Of a stretch of 64,000 nt of DNA, positions 8,764-17,707 are shown piece by piece. Each line of letters begins with the position of its first letter. Position 1 is the stretch's first letter. A model generated the notes under the pieces. The model searched no databases. It was not told where the DNA came from and saw only the letters and a list, made by a program, of their open reading frames with translations. Position numbers and translations under genes: made by a program. Where the stretch lies: the NCBI GenBank assembly GCA_902763615.1, contig CACWSX010000028.1:1-64000 (forward strand), written 5' to 3'. The stretch comes from an uncultured Prevotellaceae bacterium. Its GTDB lineage: Bacteria; Bacteroidota; Bacteroidia; Bacteroidales; Bacteroidaceae.

Positions 8764-9274
8764 TTACGATCTAAAGAAAATCAAAGCCATCATCTTCGAC
8801 ATTGACGGTGTGCTGAGTGCAGAGACCATTACCCTGTCGTCGGAGGGAGTTCCCCTACGCACGGTGAATATCAAAGACGGTTATGCTATCCAATTGGCAA
8901 TGAAGCTAGGTCTTCGCATTGTCATTTTATCAGGCGCCAATGTGCCAAGTATACGTCGACGTTATGAGGGGTTGGGTGTAGAGGATATCTATTTGGGATG
9001 TGCTGTCAAGATTGAGATTTATGAGGACTTCTTACAAAAATATCAGCTCACTGACGAAAAGGTGATGTATATGGGTGATGATATACCTGATTTGCAGATC
9101 ATGCGTCGTGTGGGCTGTCCGGTATGTCCCAAAGATGCTTGTCTGGAAATCAAGGAAGCAAGCCTTTATGTAAGCGATTGTATTGGTGGTCATGGCTGTG
9201 GTCGTGACGTCATAGAGCAAACGCTCAGGGCTCAAGGCAAATGGGTGATGGACGCGAAAGCTTTTGGATGGTAA
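8756..9274 (+). CDS. kdsC: KDO-8-phosphate phosphatase KdsC
   Basis: A 172-aa HAD-family phosphatase of the short C0 type that hydrolyses 3-deoxy-D-manno-octulosonate 8-phosphate to KDO for lipid A core synthesis. HAD motifs: FDIDGVLS (nucleophile Asp and acid Asp), ILSGAN, a Lys in the CAVKIEIYEDF helix, and YMGDDIPDLQIM. The C-terminal GGHGCGRDVIEQTL is typical of KdsC tetramers. It overlaps the nitroreductase gene by 8 nt and is followed by maf after 17 nt. Confidence 0.92.
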   Translation: MINYDLKKIKAIIFDIDGVLSAETITLSSEGVPLRTVNIKDGYAIQLAMKLGLRIVILSGANVPSIRRRYEGLGVEDIYLGCAVKIEIYEDFLQKYQLTDEKVMYMGDDIPDLQIMRRVGCPVCPKDACLEIKEASLYVSDCIGGHGCGRDVIEQTLRAQGKWVMDAKAFGW

Positions 9275-9291
9275 TTTAAAGCTTTTTATCT

Positions 9292-9864
9292 ATGCTTGAA
9301 AACTATCATATTATCCTTGCAAGTAATTCGCCGCGCCGTCGACAGTTGCTAAGCGGATTAGACATCGACTTCGAGGTCAAAGTGATGCCGGATATTGAGG
9401 AGAATTATCCAGAAACGTTGGCTATTCAAGATATTCCCGTTTTTATTGCGACAGAGAAAGCTGCTGCTTATAAAGACATGATGACGGAGCGTGACTTGAT
9501 TATTACAGCTGATACAGTTGTTGTCTTGGGTGAAATGGTTCTTGGTAAACCCAAGAACAAGGACGATGCCAAACTGATGTTACATGAGTTGAGTGGGCAT
9601 ACGCATCAGGTGATAACAGGTGTTTGCCTGATGTCACGTGTTCGTCAGCGTAATTTCTCTGTGACGACAGATGTCACATTCAAAGATCTTACTGAAGCGG
9701 AGATATCCTATTATGTTGAAAAATACCAGCCATTAGACAAGGCAGGTGCCTATGGCATCCAGGAATGGATAGGTTATGTTGGTGTAACGAGTCTGAACGG
9801 CAGTTATTTTAATGTGATGGGGTTGCCTGTTCAGCGGATCTATAATGAACTTAAACTGTTCTAA
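9292..9864 (+). CDS. maf: Maf family nucleotide pyrophosphatase
   Basis: 190 aa. It hydrolyses non-canonical or modified nucleoside triphosphates (dTTP/UTP-type YhdE group) as a house-cleaning enzyme. Conserved: ILASNSPRRRQLL near the N-terminus, ATEKAAAYKD, ITADTVVVLGEMVLGKP with the catalytic Asp, GHTHQVITGVCL, and DKAGAYGIQEWIG. It is the last gene of the nitroreductase-kdsC-maf unit. Confidence 0.92.
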   Translation: MLENYHIILASNSPRRRQLLSGLDIDFEVKVMPDIEENYPETLAIQDIPVFIATEKAAAYKDMMTERDLIITADTVVVLGEMVLGKPKNKDDAKLMLHELSGHTHQVITGVCLMSRVRQRNFSVTTDVTFKDLTEAEISYYVEKYQPLDKAGAYGIQEWIGYVGVTSLNGSYFNVMGLPVQRIYNELKLF

Positions 9865-9908
9865 TTTGACAAAAATACCTCTTTAGATAGTTGTTTTAAG
9901 AGGAATTA

Positions 9909-9940
9909 TTTGTTTTTTTTGTCGATATTGATTACATTTG
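9909..9940 (+). promoter_or_regulatory. Consensus promoter for an orphan transcript
   Basis: TTTG (9909-9912), 20 nt, then TACATTTG (9933-9940): a full match to the Bacteroidales primary promoter. The only sequence downstream on this strand before the convergent methyltransferase gene is about 80 nt ending in a terminator. Confidence 0.65.
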
Positions 9941-9945
9941 CAACC

Positions 9946-10026
9946 GATAACTAGTAATTTTAATCTATATTTATCATTTTCCATTTTTAGCAAAGGGGCT
10001 TGTCTGAGAAGATCAGCCTCTTTTTA
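9946..10026 (+). ncRNA. Candidate small RNA between maf and a SpoU gene
   Basis: It runs from a consensus promoter to an intrinsic terminator: AAAGGGGCT (9992-10000) pairs with AGCCTCTTT (10015-10023, one G-U), followed by T residues. There is no credible open frame inside. The 5' half is A/U-rich and unstructured. The function is unknown. The terminator may also serve the convergent gene. Confidence 0.45.
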
Positions 10027-10776
10027 TGTTGTGCTCCTTCGTCTGAACTCTGAACAGGTAATAGCGGTGGCAATGGCGACGTTGAGACTTTCTACACTCT
10101 CACCTTGGTGGAAATTCGGAATAAGTAGTCGATGGGTCACGCGTTGGCGCACAGCCTCAGAGATACCGTTGCCCTCATTACCCATCACGATGATGCCTTC
10201 TTGTGAAAGAGGTTGCTGGTAGATGTTGTCTCCGTCGAGCAGCGTGCCATAAATGGGGTAGGATGGGGGAAGCGTGTCAAAGAGCTGTTGCAGATCACAA
10301 TATATAATATGTACGTGTGCAAGACTTCCCATTGTGGCCTGTACCACCTTGGGGCTATACGCATCAGCTGAGTCCTTGCTGCAATAGATGGTGTCGATAC
10401 CAAACCAATCGGCGATACGGATGATGGTTCCGAGGTTGCCTGGATCCTGAATGCCATCAAGAGCCAATGCGAGGGAAGAAGACAGAGGGCAGAGAGAAGA
10501 AGACTGTTTGGGGATGGGGAAGATGGCGAGCACTTGTTGGGGATTCTGAAGAAAACTGATACGGTGTAGTTCCTCATCCGTGATTCTCGTAAGCACAGTG
10601 GTGTCGAGCGACCATTCGGGTTGCCATTCGTCAGTGGCAAAAAGGACCTCCGGTCGATAATGGTGCAGTAAATCTCCTACAACCTTCGGACCTTCTGCTA
10701 CAAAGCAGTTTCTAAGTCTGCGGAACTTTTTCTGTTCCAACTGACGGATAATTTTTATCTGATTTTTACTAATCAT
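10024..10776 (-). CDS. TrmH/SpoU family rRNA/tRNA 2'-O-methyltransferase
   Basis: About 250 aa. N-terminal substrate-binding region: IKIIRQLEQKKFRRLRNCFVAEGPKVV. C-terminal SPOUT knot domain: LALDGIQDPGNLGTIIRIADWFG, then GTLLDG, IVMGNEGNGISEAVRQ and LNVAIATAI, the three SpoU motifs. It probably 2'-O-methylates a ribose in rRNA. Start ATG 10776 follows a TATCTTTG box inside the palindromic bidirectional promoter shared with tamL. The upstream in-frame ATG at 10848 would lie beyond that promoter. Confidence 0.88.
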   Translation of the reverse strand: MISKNQIKIIRQLEQKKFRRLRNCFVAEGPKVVGDLLHHYRPEVLFATDEWQPEWSLDTTVLTRITDEELHRISFLQNPQQVLAIFPIPKQSSSLCPLSSSLALALDGIQDPGNLGTIIRIADWFGIDTIYCSKDSADAYSPKVVQATMGSLAHVHIIYCDLQQLFDTLPPSYPIYGTLLDGDNIYQQPLSQEGIIVMGNEGNGISEAVRQRVTHRLLIPNFHQGESVESLNVAIATAITCSEFRRRSTT

Positions 10777-10783
10777 TTCGCTT

Positions 10784-10827
10784 TTTGTTTGCAAAGATAA
10801 AGATTTATTTCTATCTTTGCAAACAAA
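10784..10827. promoter_or_regulatory. Palindromic bidirectional promoter
   Basis: A perfect 16-bp inverted repeat, 10784-10799 and 10812-10827, with a 12-nt spacer. On the plus strand TTTG (10788-10791)-N20-TATCTTTG (10812-10819) drives tamL. On the minus strand the mirror elements (CAAA 10820-10823, CAAAGATA 10792-10799) drive the SpoU gene. Each promoter's -33 box lies in the arm that carries the other's -7 box. Confidence 0.75.
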
Positions 10828-10841
10828 TTCGTGAGATATTG

Positions 10842-13055
10842 ATGTCAAGACACCAAATAGGCCTATTGGCCATCGCTTTTCTGTTCATGCTTTTCAGCGC
10901 ATGTTCATCCACGCGAGACATCCCGGAAGGTGAAGTCATGCTCGATCGTATATCGGTGGTGGCCGATGGGAAATACAGGGATATCAACACGTCGCAGTTG
11001 AAGAACTATGTGCGTCAGAAGGGTAATTCCCGTTGGTTTTCTGTGGCTAAGATTCCTTTGGGAATTTATCGGTTAGCAGGAAAGGACAGTACACGCTGGA
11101 TTAACCGTATGCTTCATTCCATCGGTGAGTCTCCTATGCTGTTTGATTCTTTACAGGCACAGAAATCATGTGAAGAACTGCAACTAGTTCTTCGAAACCT
11201 TGGCTATTTGGATGCACAGGTGGAACTGTTTACCAATATTAAGGGTCGAAAACTCAACGCCTATTATGTGCTTCATCCAGGCAACCACTATCTTATCAGA
11301 AATCTGAACTATGATATTCAAGACAGTGTGGTAGCTGAAGTCCTGAAGAGTGACCTGCATGGACTTCATGAAGGCATGGTATTTAATGTAAATGCACTCA
11401 ATGAAGAACGTTCAAGGCTGACCTCTTTCTTGCAGAATAGTGGCTATTATCGTTTCCACAAAGAGTTTATTTCTTTTATTGCAGATTCCATTCAGGATTC
11501 ACATCAGGTGGATCTGACCTTGCAGTTAAGCCCCTATCGTACGAGTAACATCAAGGATACGCTGCATACGCGTTATACTATCAGAAGAATTGGTTTTGCC
11601 AGTGGTAATCCACAGGATTCAGTGATTCATTTGCGTGATCGTGTGCTTCGCGAGAATACCATGTTGACAGAAGGTCAGCTATACTCATCAGAAGGACTCC
11701 AGAATACCTATAATCATTTCGGTCGTTTGGGAGCTGTGCGCTATACCAATATTAATTTCCAGACTGTAGCAGATTCAGCTATGCTTGATATGGATGTACA
11801 GGTGCAGACCAATAAACCTTCGACACTCAGTTTTCAGCCGGAAGGTACGAATACGGCAGGTGATCTTGGCGCTGCAGCCTCGTTGACCTACCAGAACCGG
11901 AACCTTTTCCGAGGATCAGAGACATTTAGCGTGCAACTGCGTGGTGCCTATGAGGCTATTCGAGGTCTGGAAGGTTATCGCAACCAGGACTTTGTGGAGT
12001 ATAGTGTAGAGAGTCGTCTGACTTTTCCGCGCTTTATCATGCCTTTTCTGAGTCGTGAGATGCGTCGTCGGACCATAGCAACTAGTGAGGTGTCCTTGCT
12101 ATACGATACCCAAAACCGTCCGGAATTCCATCGTCGTGTCCTTTCCGCAGGTTGGCGCTACCGTTGGAAACCCCAATCGCGTTTTGACCAGTATCAGTTT
12201 GATCTCTTGGATCTGAACTATGTGTTTATGCCTTGGATCAGTGAGACCTTTAAGAACGAGTATCTTCAGGACAATAGTAACTATAACGTTATCCTCAGGT
12301 ATAATTATGAGGATCTGTTTATTATGAAAACCGGTTTCGGCTATAGTTACAACAACGGTCATGTTGCCATCAAAACAAATGTGGAAACTGCGGGTAATTT
12401 GCTCAATTTGGGTAGCGCACTATTTCATGCTGAGAAGGATGGTGAAGGACATTATAATGTATTCAATATCGCCTATGCCCAATATGTGAAAGGAGATATT
12501 GATTTTACCTATAATCTGTTGCCGAACTATCATGATCAGTTGGTGTTCCATTGTGGTCTGGGTATCGCCTATCCATACGGCAATAGCACGGTGTTGCCGT
12601 TTGAGAAACGTTATTTCTCAGGTGGTGCCAACAGCGTTCGTGGATGGAGCGTAAGAAGTTTGGGCCCTGGAAGCTACAAAGGCCGTGACGGCAATATCAA
12701 CTTTATCACACAGACTGGTGATATGAAACTGGATCTGAATTTGGAGTATCGTACGCACCTATTCTGGAAATTCGGAGGTGCTTTGTTTGTAGATGCTGGT
12801 AATATATGGACCATCCGCGATTATGAACAACAGCCCGGAGGCCAGTTCAAATTGCAGAACATTCTAAGCGACTTGGCCGTAAGCTATGGTTTGGGCCTCC
12901 GTCTGAATTTCGATTATTTTATTATGCGTTTCGATTTCGGTATGAAGGCTGTGAATCCTGCCTATGAAACAGAAGAGGAAGAGCATTATTCCATTATCCA
13001 TCCCCGTATGAGTCGCGACTTCGCCTTCCATTTCGCTGTGGGATTGCCGTTCTGA
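10842..13055 (+). CDS. tamL: TamL: BamA/TamA-family outer-membrane lipoprotein
   Basis: A 737-aa Omp85-superfamily protein. The N-terminus ends in FSACSST, a clear lipobox, so it is a lipoprotein; this is the Bacteroidota TamL form of TamA. Residues about 35-330 contain POTRA-like repeats (for example LDAQVELFTNIKGRKLNAYYVLHPG and IRRIGFASGNPQDS). The C-terminal half is a 16-stranded barrel with the family signature FSGGANSVRGWSVRSLGPG. TamL works with a TamB-like bridge protein in lipid or protein delivery to the outer membrane; no tamB is next to it here. ATG 10842 is chosen from the promoter position and the signal peptide. Confidence 0.88.
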   Translation: MSRHQIGLLAIAFLFMLFSACSSTRDIPEGEVMLDRISVVADGKYRDINTSQLKNYVRQKGNSRWFSVAKIPLGIYRLAGKDSTRWINRMLHSIGESPMLFDSLQAQKSCEELQLVLRNLGYLDAQVELFTNIKGRKLNAYYVLHPGNHYLIRNLNYDIQDSVVAEVLKSDLHGLHEGMVFNVNALNEERSRLTSFLQNSGYYRFHKEFISFIADSIQDSHQVDLTLQLSPYRTSNIKDTLHTRYTIRRIGFASGNPQDSVIHLRDRVLRENTMLTEGQLYSSEGLQNTYNHFGRLGAVRYTNINFQTVADSAMLDMDVQVQTNKPSTLSFQPEGTNTAGDLGAAASLTYQNRNLFRGSETFSVQLRGAYEAIRGLEGYRNQDFVEYSVESRLTFPRFIMPFLSREMRRRTIATSEVSLLYDTQNRPEFHRRVLSAGWRYRWKPQSRFDQYQFDLLDLNYVFMPWISETFKNEYLQDNSNYNVILRYNYEDLFIMKTGFGYSYNNGHVAIKTNVETAGNLLNLGSALFHAEKDGEGHYNVFNIAYAQYVKGDIDFTYNLLPNYHDQLVFHCGLGIAYPYGNSTVLPFEKRYFSGGANSVRGWSVRSLGPGSYKGRDGNINFITQTGDMKLDLNLEYRTHLFWKFGGALFVDAGNIWTIRDYEQQPGGQFKLQNILSDLAVSYGLGLRLNFDYFIMRFDFGMKAVNPAYETEEEEHYSIIHPRMSRDFAFHFAVGLPF

Positions 13056-13076
13056 AACATTAAAAATGTATAATTC

Positions 13077-13108
13077 TTTGGTCGTACAGTCTTTTTTGTG
13101 TACTTTTG
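13077..13108 (+). promoter_or_regulatory. Bacteroidales-type promoter
   Basis: TTTG (13077-13080), 20 nt, TACTTTTG (13101-13108). It lies 18 nt before the ATG of the MBL-fold gene. Confidence 0.78.
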
Positions 13109-13126
13109 CACAAAATATAAACTAAA

Positions 13127-13930
13127 ATGCTGAAATTTATATCGTTCGGAAGCGGTAGTAGTGGTAATTGTTACTATTTCGGAACCGCAACCGACGGATT
13201 ATTTGTAGATATTGGAGTCGGCATAAGAACGCTCAAGAAGCATGCAAGGGATTATGGCATCAATCTTAGCTCGGTGCGGAGAATTCTGATTACACATGAC
13301 CACGCAGACCATATCAAGTCTGCAGGTGCGTTTAGCCATGATTACAATGTGCCTGTATATGCAACAGAGAAAGTGCATACAGGTATAGAACATAACTATT
13401 GTGTCCAGCGTAAACTGTCAAAGGAACATAAACTGTTTCTTGAGCCTGGTACGACTGTCAGACTGGGTGACTTTCTTGTAACGCCTTTTTCCGTACCTCA
13501 TGATGCTAGTGAAAATGTAGGCTATAAGATAGAGGTGGATGATTTGGTCTTCGTCATTATGACGGATGCTGGCAGTGTGACGGAAGAGATGAAAGGTTAT
13601 ATTTCTGAAGCCAATTACCTTGTGATTGAGGCTAACCATGATGTGGAAATGCTTCAGAGTGGTCCTTATCCCCAATATCTGAAAGAACGGATTATCAGTC
13701 CTAATGGTCATTTGTCGAACAAAGATTGCGGTCAGGTATTGGCCGAAAATATGACAGACCGGTTGAAGCATGTGTGGTTGTGTCACCTGAGTGAGGAGAA
13801 CAACCATCCTGAACTGGCACGTAAGACAGTGGAGGCTATTCTGCGTAGTTATGGCATTATTCCTGGTAAGGATCTGGAACTGGAAGTGTTGAAGCGGAAA
13901 ATGCCAAGTGAAGTGTATGAATTAGAGTGA
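13127..13930 (+). CDS. MBL-fold metallo-hydrolase (YycJ/WalJ-like)
   Basis: 267 aa. The start FISFGSGSSGNCYYFG is typical of the YycJ/WalJ subgroup, and LITHDHADHIKSA is the HxHxDH dinuclear zinc motif. Later ligands are in VPHDASENVGY, ADAGSVTEEM-like VIMTDAGS, and HLSEENNHPE. WalJ-type proteins are thought to be nucleases acting in DNA metabolism or cell-wall signalling; I cannot say which applies here. It stands alone under its own promoter. Confidence 0.85.
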   Translation: MLKFISFGSGSSGNCYYFGTATDGLFVDIGVGIRTLKKHARDYGINLSSVRRILITHDHADHIKSAGAFSHDYNVPVYATEKVHTGIEHNYCVQRKLSKEHKLFLEPGTTVRLGDFLVTPFSVPHDASENVGYKIEVDDLVFVIMTDAGSVTEEMKGYISEANYLVIEANHDVEMLQSGPYPQYLKERIISPNGHLSNKDCGQVLAENMTDRLKHVWLCHLSEENNHPELARKTVEAILRSYGIIPGKDLELEVLKRKMPSEVYELE

Positions 13931-13975
13931 AAAGTGTAAATATGATACTTTTTTAAGCAAAAAAACGACAAAATG

Positions 13976-14007
13976 TTTGTTGGTTTCAAAAATAAGTTAT
14001 AAATTTG
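13976..14007 (+). promoter_or_regulatory. Promoter of the leu/ilv-type operon
   Basis: TTTG (13976-13979), 20 nt, TAAATTTG (14000-14007). Transcription from here would include the leader peptide and the attenuator before leuA. Confidence 0.8.
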
Positions 14008-14037
14008 CACCCGAAATTTAGAAATAATAGAAATAAG

Positions 14038-14124
14038 ATGATGAATCTGAACCTAATTAGCACCATTATTATTATTCGACTGCAGGATGTAGTCGGAAGT
14101 GATTTGGGTGTATATATAAAATAG
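14038..14124 (+). CDS. Branched-chain amino-acid leader peptide
   Basis: A 28-codon open frame, M-M-N-L-N-L-I-S-T-I-I-I-I-R-L-Q-D-V-V-G and on to I-K-stop. It holds six Ile (four in a row, codons 10-13), four Leu and three Val. Such a run, directly between a promoter and a terminator/antiterminator pair ahead of leuA, marks it as a regulatory leader rather than a functional protein. Ribosome stalling at the Ile run would sense low charged tRNA-Ile, which fits an operon that also encodes a probable citramalate synthase. Confidence 0.8.
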   Translation: MMNLNLISTIIIIRLQDVVGSDLGVYIK

Positions 14125-14182
14125 GTATAAGATACAAAATGATATAGAGCCTTTCTCACTTCCGAGTGTGAAAGGCTTTTTT
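14077..14182 (+). promoter_or_regulatory. Attenuator: pause hairpin, antiterminator and terminator
   Basis: Terminator: GCCTTTCTCAC (14149-14159) pairs with GTGTGAAAGGC (14166-14176, one mismatch), loop TTCCGA, then six T. Antiterminator: TCGGAAGTGA (14093-14102, inside the leader peptide) is exactly complementary to TCACTTCCGA (14156-14165), which covers part of the 5' arm and the whole loop of the terminator. Pause stem: CGACT (14077-14081) pairs with AGTCG (14091-14095) and would mask the antiterminator. A ribosome stalled on Ile codons 14065-14076 would cover the first arm and free the antiterminator. Confidence 0.82.
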
Positions 14183-14235
14183 GATTTCAGGCATAAGAAT
14201 AAAATAACATAAATGAATTTAAACAAAAGCCAAAA

Positions 14236-15741
14236 ATGAACGACAGACTTTACATTTTCGACACGACGCTCCGCGATGGAGAACAGGTGCCCGGCTGCCA
14301 GTTGAATACCGTAGAGAAAATACAGGTAGCTAAGGCGCTGGAACAGCTGGGCGTGGATGTGATTGAAGCAGGATTCCCCGTGAGTAGTCCTGGTGATTTT
14401 AATTCGGTGATTGAAATCTCAAAGGCAGTGACATGGCCTGTTATCTGTGCGCTGACACGTGCTGTAGAGCGCGACATCGATGTGGCTTTCGAGGCCTTGA
14501 AGTATGCTAAGCACAAGCGTATCCATACGGGTATCGGCACCAGCGATGAGCATATCCTGTATAAGTTCAACTCCGACCGCGAGCATATCCTCGAACAGGC
14601 AGTGGCTGCCACGAAGTATGCCAAGCGCTATGTCGACGATGTGGAGTTCTATTGTGAGGATGCAGGCCGTACTGACAATGAATATCTGGCTCAGGTGGTG
14701 GAGGCTGTCATCAAGGCTGGTGCCACAGTGGTAAATATACCCGATACTACGGGCTATTGCCTGCCTCAGGAATATTTCGAGAAGATCAAGTATCTGAAAG
14801 AGCATGTCGACGGCATTGACAAAGCTATCATCTCAACACATTGTCATAATGACCTTGGATTGGCAACAGCCAACACCTTCAGTGGTGTGATGGCGGGTGC
14901 CCGTCAGGTGGAAGTGACCATCAACGGCATCGGTGAACGAGCTGGTAACACCTCTTTGGAAGAGATTGCGATGATTCTCAAATGCCATAAGAACCTTGAA
15001 ATCGATACAAACATCAATACTACGAAGATTTATCCCATCTCGCGTATGGTGTCCTCGTTGATGAATATGCCTGTACAACCCAACAAGGCCATTGTCGGGC
15101 GCAATGCCTTTGCCCATTCCAGCGGTATCCATCAGGATGGTGTGCTGAAGAATGTGCATACCTATGAGATTATGGACCCGAAGGATGTGGGAATCGACGA
15201 TAACAGCATCCTGCTGACGGCTCGCAGTGGCAGGGCTGCTCTGAAGCACCGTCTGCACATGAACGGCGTGGATCTGGAAGATCAGAAGCTCGACAAAATC
15301 TATGAGAAGTTCCTGCAGCTGGCTGACCAGAAGAAGGAGGTGAGCGATGCCGATGTGCTGATGCTGGCAGGTGCCGATACGTCAGAGACGCATGCCGTAA
15401 AACTCGACTTCCTGCAGGTTACTACAGGTAAGGGTGTAAAGAGCGTGGCCTCCATTGGCCTTGATATTTCCGGACAGAAGTTCGAGGCGGCTGCCTCAGG
15501 CAATGGCCCTGTGGATGCTGCCATCAAGGCACTCAAGAAGATCATTATGAAGCAGATGACGCTGAAGGAGTTTACCATTCAGGCCATCTCGAAAGGCTCC
15601 GACGATGTCGGTAAGGTACACATGCAGGTAGAGTACGACGGAAGCCTCTATTACGGCTTCGGTGCCGATACCGACATCGTGACGGCTTCTGTGGAAGCTT
15701 ATATCGACTGTATCAATAAATTTAAGAAGACAGAAGAATGA
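14236..15741 (+). CDS. leuA: 2-isopropylmalate synthase
   Basis: 501 aa. It condenses acetyl-CoA with 2-oxoisovalerate, the first committed step of leucine synthesis. N-terminal TIM barrel: [43 protein letters not shown] (metal-binding HxH) and [14 protein letters not shown]. The linker and the C-terminal LeuA allosteric domain (from about residue 375) are present and should give leucine feedback control. The start is 54 nt after the attenuator U-tract. The stop overlaps the leuC start (ATGA). Confidence 0.95.
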   Translation: MNDRLYIFDTTLRDGEQVPGCQLNTVEKIQVAKALEQLGVDVIEAGFPVSSPGDFNSVIEISKAVTWPVICALTRAVERDIDVAFEALKYAKHKRIHTGIGTSDEHILYKFNSDREHILEQAVAATKYAKRYVDDVEFYCEDAGRTDNEYLAQVVEAVIKAGATVVNIPDTTGYCLPQEYFEKIKYLKEHVDGIDKAIISTHCHNDLGLATANTFSGVMAGARQVEVTINGIGERAGNTSLEEIAMILKCHKNLEIDTNINTTKIYPISRMVSSLMNMPVQPNKAIVGRNAFAHSSGIHQDGVLKNVHTYEIMDPKDVGIDDNSILLTARSGRAALKHRLHMNGVDLEDQKLDKIYEKFLQLADQKKEVSDADVLMLAGADTSETHAVKLDFLQVTTGKGVKSVASIGLDISGQKFEAAASGNGPVDAAIKALKKIIMKQMTLKEFTIQAISKGSDDVGKVHMQVEYDGSLYYGFGADTDIVTASVEAYIDCINKFKKTEE

Positions 15742-17114
15742 ATACACTTTTTGATAAAATATGGGACAGGCATGTAGTCCAACAGATAGCCGACGGCCCC
15801 ACGCAGTTGTATATCGACAGACTCTATTGTCATGAGGTGACATCGCCACAGGCCTTTGAAGGCATGAGGACCAGAGGTCTGAAGTGTTTCCGTCCTCGGC
15901 AGATTTTCTGTATGCCGGATCATAATACGCCGACACACGATCAGGATAAACCGATTGAGGATCCTGTTTCCAGGAATCAGGTAGATATGCTGGCGAAGAA
16001 TGCAGCCGATTTCGGACTGACGCATTATGGCATGATGTCGCCTGATAACGGCATTATCCATGTAGTAGGTCCCGAGAAGGGTCTGAGTCTGCCTGGTATG
16101 ACCATCGTTTGTGGCGACTCTCACACCTCTACACATGGTGCGATGGGGGCTGTGGCCTTTGGCATCGGCACCTCGGAAGTGGAGATGGTAATGGCTTCGC
16201 AGTGTATCCTTCAGCAGAAGCCTAAGACCATGCGGATCACCATCCAAGGCTCGTTGCATAAAGGTGTCACGGCCAAGGATGTGGCGCTCTACCTGATGGC
16301 AAAGTTGTCGACTTCGGGTGCGACGGGTTATTTTGTGGAGTATGCAGGTTCGACGGTAAAGACGATGTCGATGGAGGGTAGGCTAACACTCTGCAATCTT
16401 TCGATAGAGATGGGTGCCCGTGGTGGTCTTATCGCCCCCGACGACACCACCTTCAATTATCTCAAGGGCCGGGCATATGCCCCCAAGGGTGAGGACTGGG
16501 ATAAAGCCGTTGCCTATTGGAAGACGCTGAAGAGCGACGATGATGCCGTTTTCGACAAGGAACTCATCTTTGATGCCGCTGATATCGAGCCACGTATTAC
16601 TTACGGCACAAATCCAGGTATGGGCATCGGTATCACCGAACAGATTCCCTGTGAGCATGGTGCAGGCTTTGAGAAAGCATTAGACTATATGGGCTTCAAG
16701 GCCGGACAGAAATTACTGGGTGTGAAGGTCGACTATGTCTTCTTAGGGGCATGTACCAATGGCCGTATCGAAGACTTCCGGGCTTTTGCCTCGATTGTGA
16801 AAGGCCGTCAGAAGTCACATGATGTGATTGCCTGGCTGGTGCCTGGTTCGTGGGCCGTCGACAGTCAGATTCGCAAGGAGGGGTTGGATAAGGTACTTGA
16901 AGCCGCTGGTTTTGAGATTCGTCAGCCTGGCTGTTCCGCCTGTTTGGCGATGAACGATGATAAGATACCTGCCGGTAAACTCTCGGTCTCTACTTCTAAT
17001 CGTAACTTCGAGGGCCGTCAGGGGCCTGGCGCACGTACCGTTCTAGCATCGCCGCTGGTTGCTGGTGCTGCTGCCGTCACTGGTGTAATCACTGATCCAA
17101 GAGAATTATTATGA
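15738..17114 (+). CDS. leuC: 3-isopropylmalate dehydratase, large subunit
   Basis: 458 aa. With LeuD it isomerises 2- to 3-isopropylmalate. It is an aconitase-type [4Fe-4S] protein: [26 protein letters not shown], the cluster Cys in [13 protein letters not shown], and the paired Cys in [11 protein letters not shown]. Full length for bacterial LeuC. It overlaps leuA and leuD by 4 nt each, so the three are translationally coupled. A citraconate hydratase role in the citramalate route is also possible, because LeuCD enzymes often serve both. Confidence 0.95.
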   Translation: MNTLFDKIWDRHVVQQIADGPTQLYIDRLYCHEVTSPQAFEGMRTRGLKCFRPRQIFCMPDHNTPTHDQDKPIEDPVSRNQVDMLAKNAADFGLTHYGMMSPDNGIIHVVGPEKGLSLPGMTIVCGDSHTSTHGAMGAVAFGIGTSEVEMVMASQCILQQKPKTMRITIQGSLHKGVTAKDVALYLMAKLSTSGATGYFVEYAGSTVKTMSMEGRLTLCNLSIEMGARGGLIAPDDTTFNYLKGRAYAPKGEDWDKAVAYWKTLKSDDDAVFDKELIFDAADIEPRITYGTNPGMGIGITEQIPCEHGAGFEKALDYMGFKAGQKLLGVKVDYVFLGACTNGRIEDFRAFASIVKGRQKSHDVIAWLVPGSWAVDSQIRKEGLDKVLEAAGFEIRQPGCSACLAMNDDKIPAGKLSVSTSNRNFEGRQGPGARTVLASPLVAGAAAVTGVITDPRELL

Positions 17115-17707
17115 AACAGAAATTTGACATCATCATATCTACTTGTGTGCCGCTTCCTTTGGAGAATGTCGACACAGACCAAATCATCCCCGCCCGTTTC
17201 CTGAAGGCAACAACACGTGAGGAACAATTCTTCGGTGATAATCTTTTCCGCGATTGGCGCTATCATGCTGATGGCACACCGAATCAGGACTTCGTGCTCA
17301 ATGATCCCAGCTATTCAGGTTGTATCCTCGTGGCAGGCAAGAACTTCGGCTCCGGCTCCTCGCGTGAGCATGCGGCATGGGCCATTGCCGGCTATGGGTT
17401 CAGGGTGGTCATCAGCAGCTTCTTCGCGGATATCCACAAGAATAATGAACTGAATAATTTCGTGCTGCCTGTACAGGTGAGCGAGGATTTCATCGGAGAA
17501 CTCTTTCAGACTGTTCAGAATGATCCGAAGACGCAGGTAAAGGTCGACCTCCCCAATCAGACGGTGAAGAATCTCTCCACAGGTCGTCAGGAGACCTTCG
17601 AGATCAATGCCTATAAGAAGCATTGTCTGATCAACGGCCTCGACGATATCGATTTCTTAGTACAGAACCAAGACAAGACCATCGCATGGGAACAGCAGAA
17701 CAAGTAA
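17111..17707 (+). CDS. leuD: 3-isopropylmalate dehydratase, small subunit
   Basis: 198 aa, the swivel-domain partner of LeuC. Conserved: [38 protein letters not shown] and [16 protein letters not shown]. The start overlaps the leuC stop by 4 nt. The last 22 nt overlap the start of the next gene. Confidence 0.95.
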   Translation: MKQKFDIIISTCVPLPLENVDTDQIIPARFLKATTREEQFFGDNLFRDWRYHADGTPNQDFVLNDPSYSGCILVAGKNFGSGSSREHAAWAIAGYGFRVVISSFFADIHKNNELNNFVLPVQVSEDFIGELFQTVQNDPKTQVKVDLPNQTVKNLSTGRQETFEINAYKKHCLINGLDDIDFLVQNQDKTIAWEQQNK

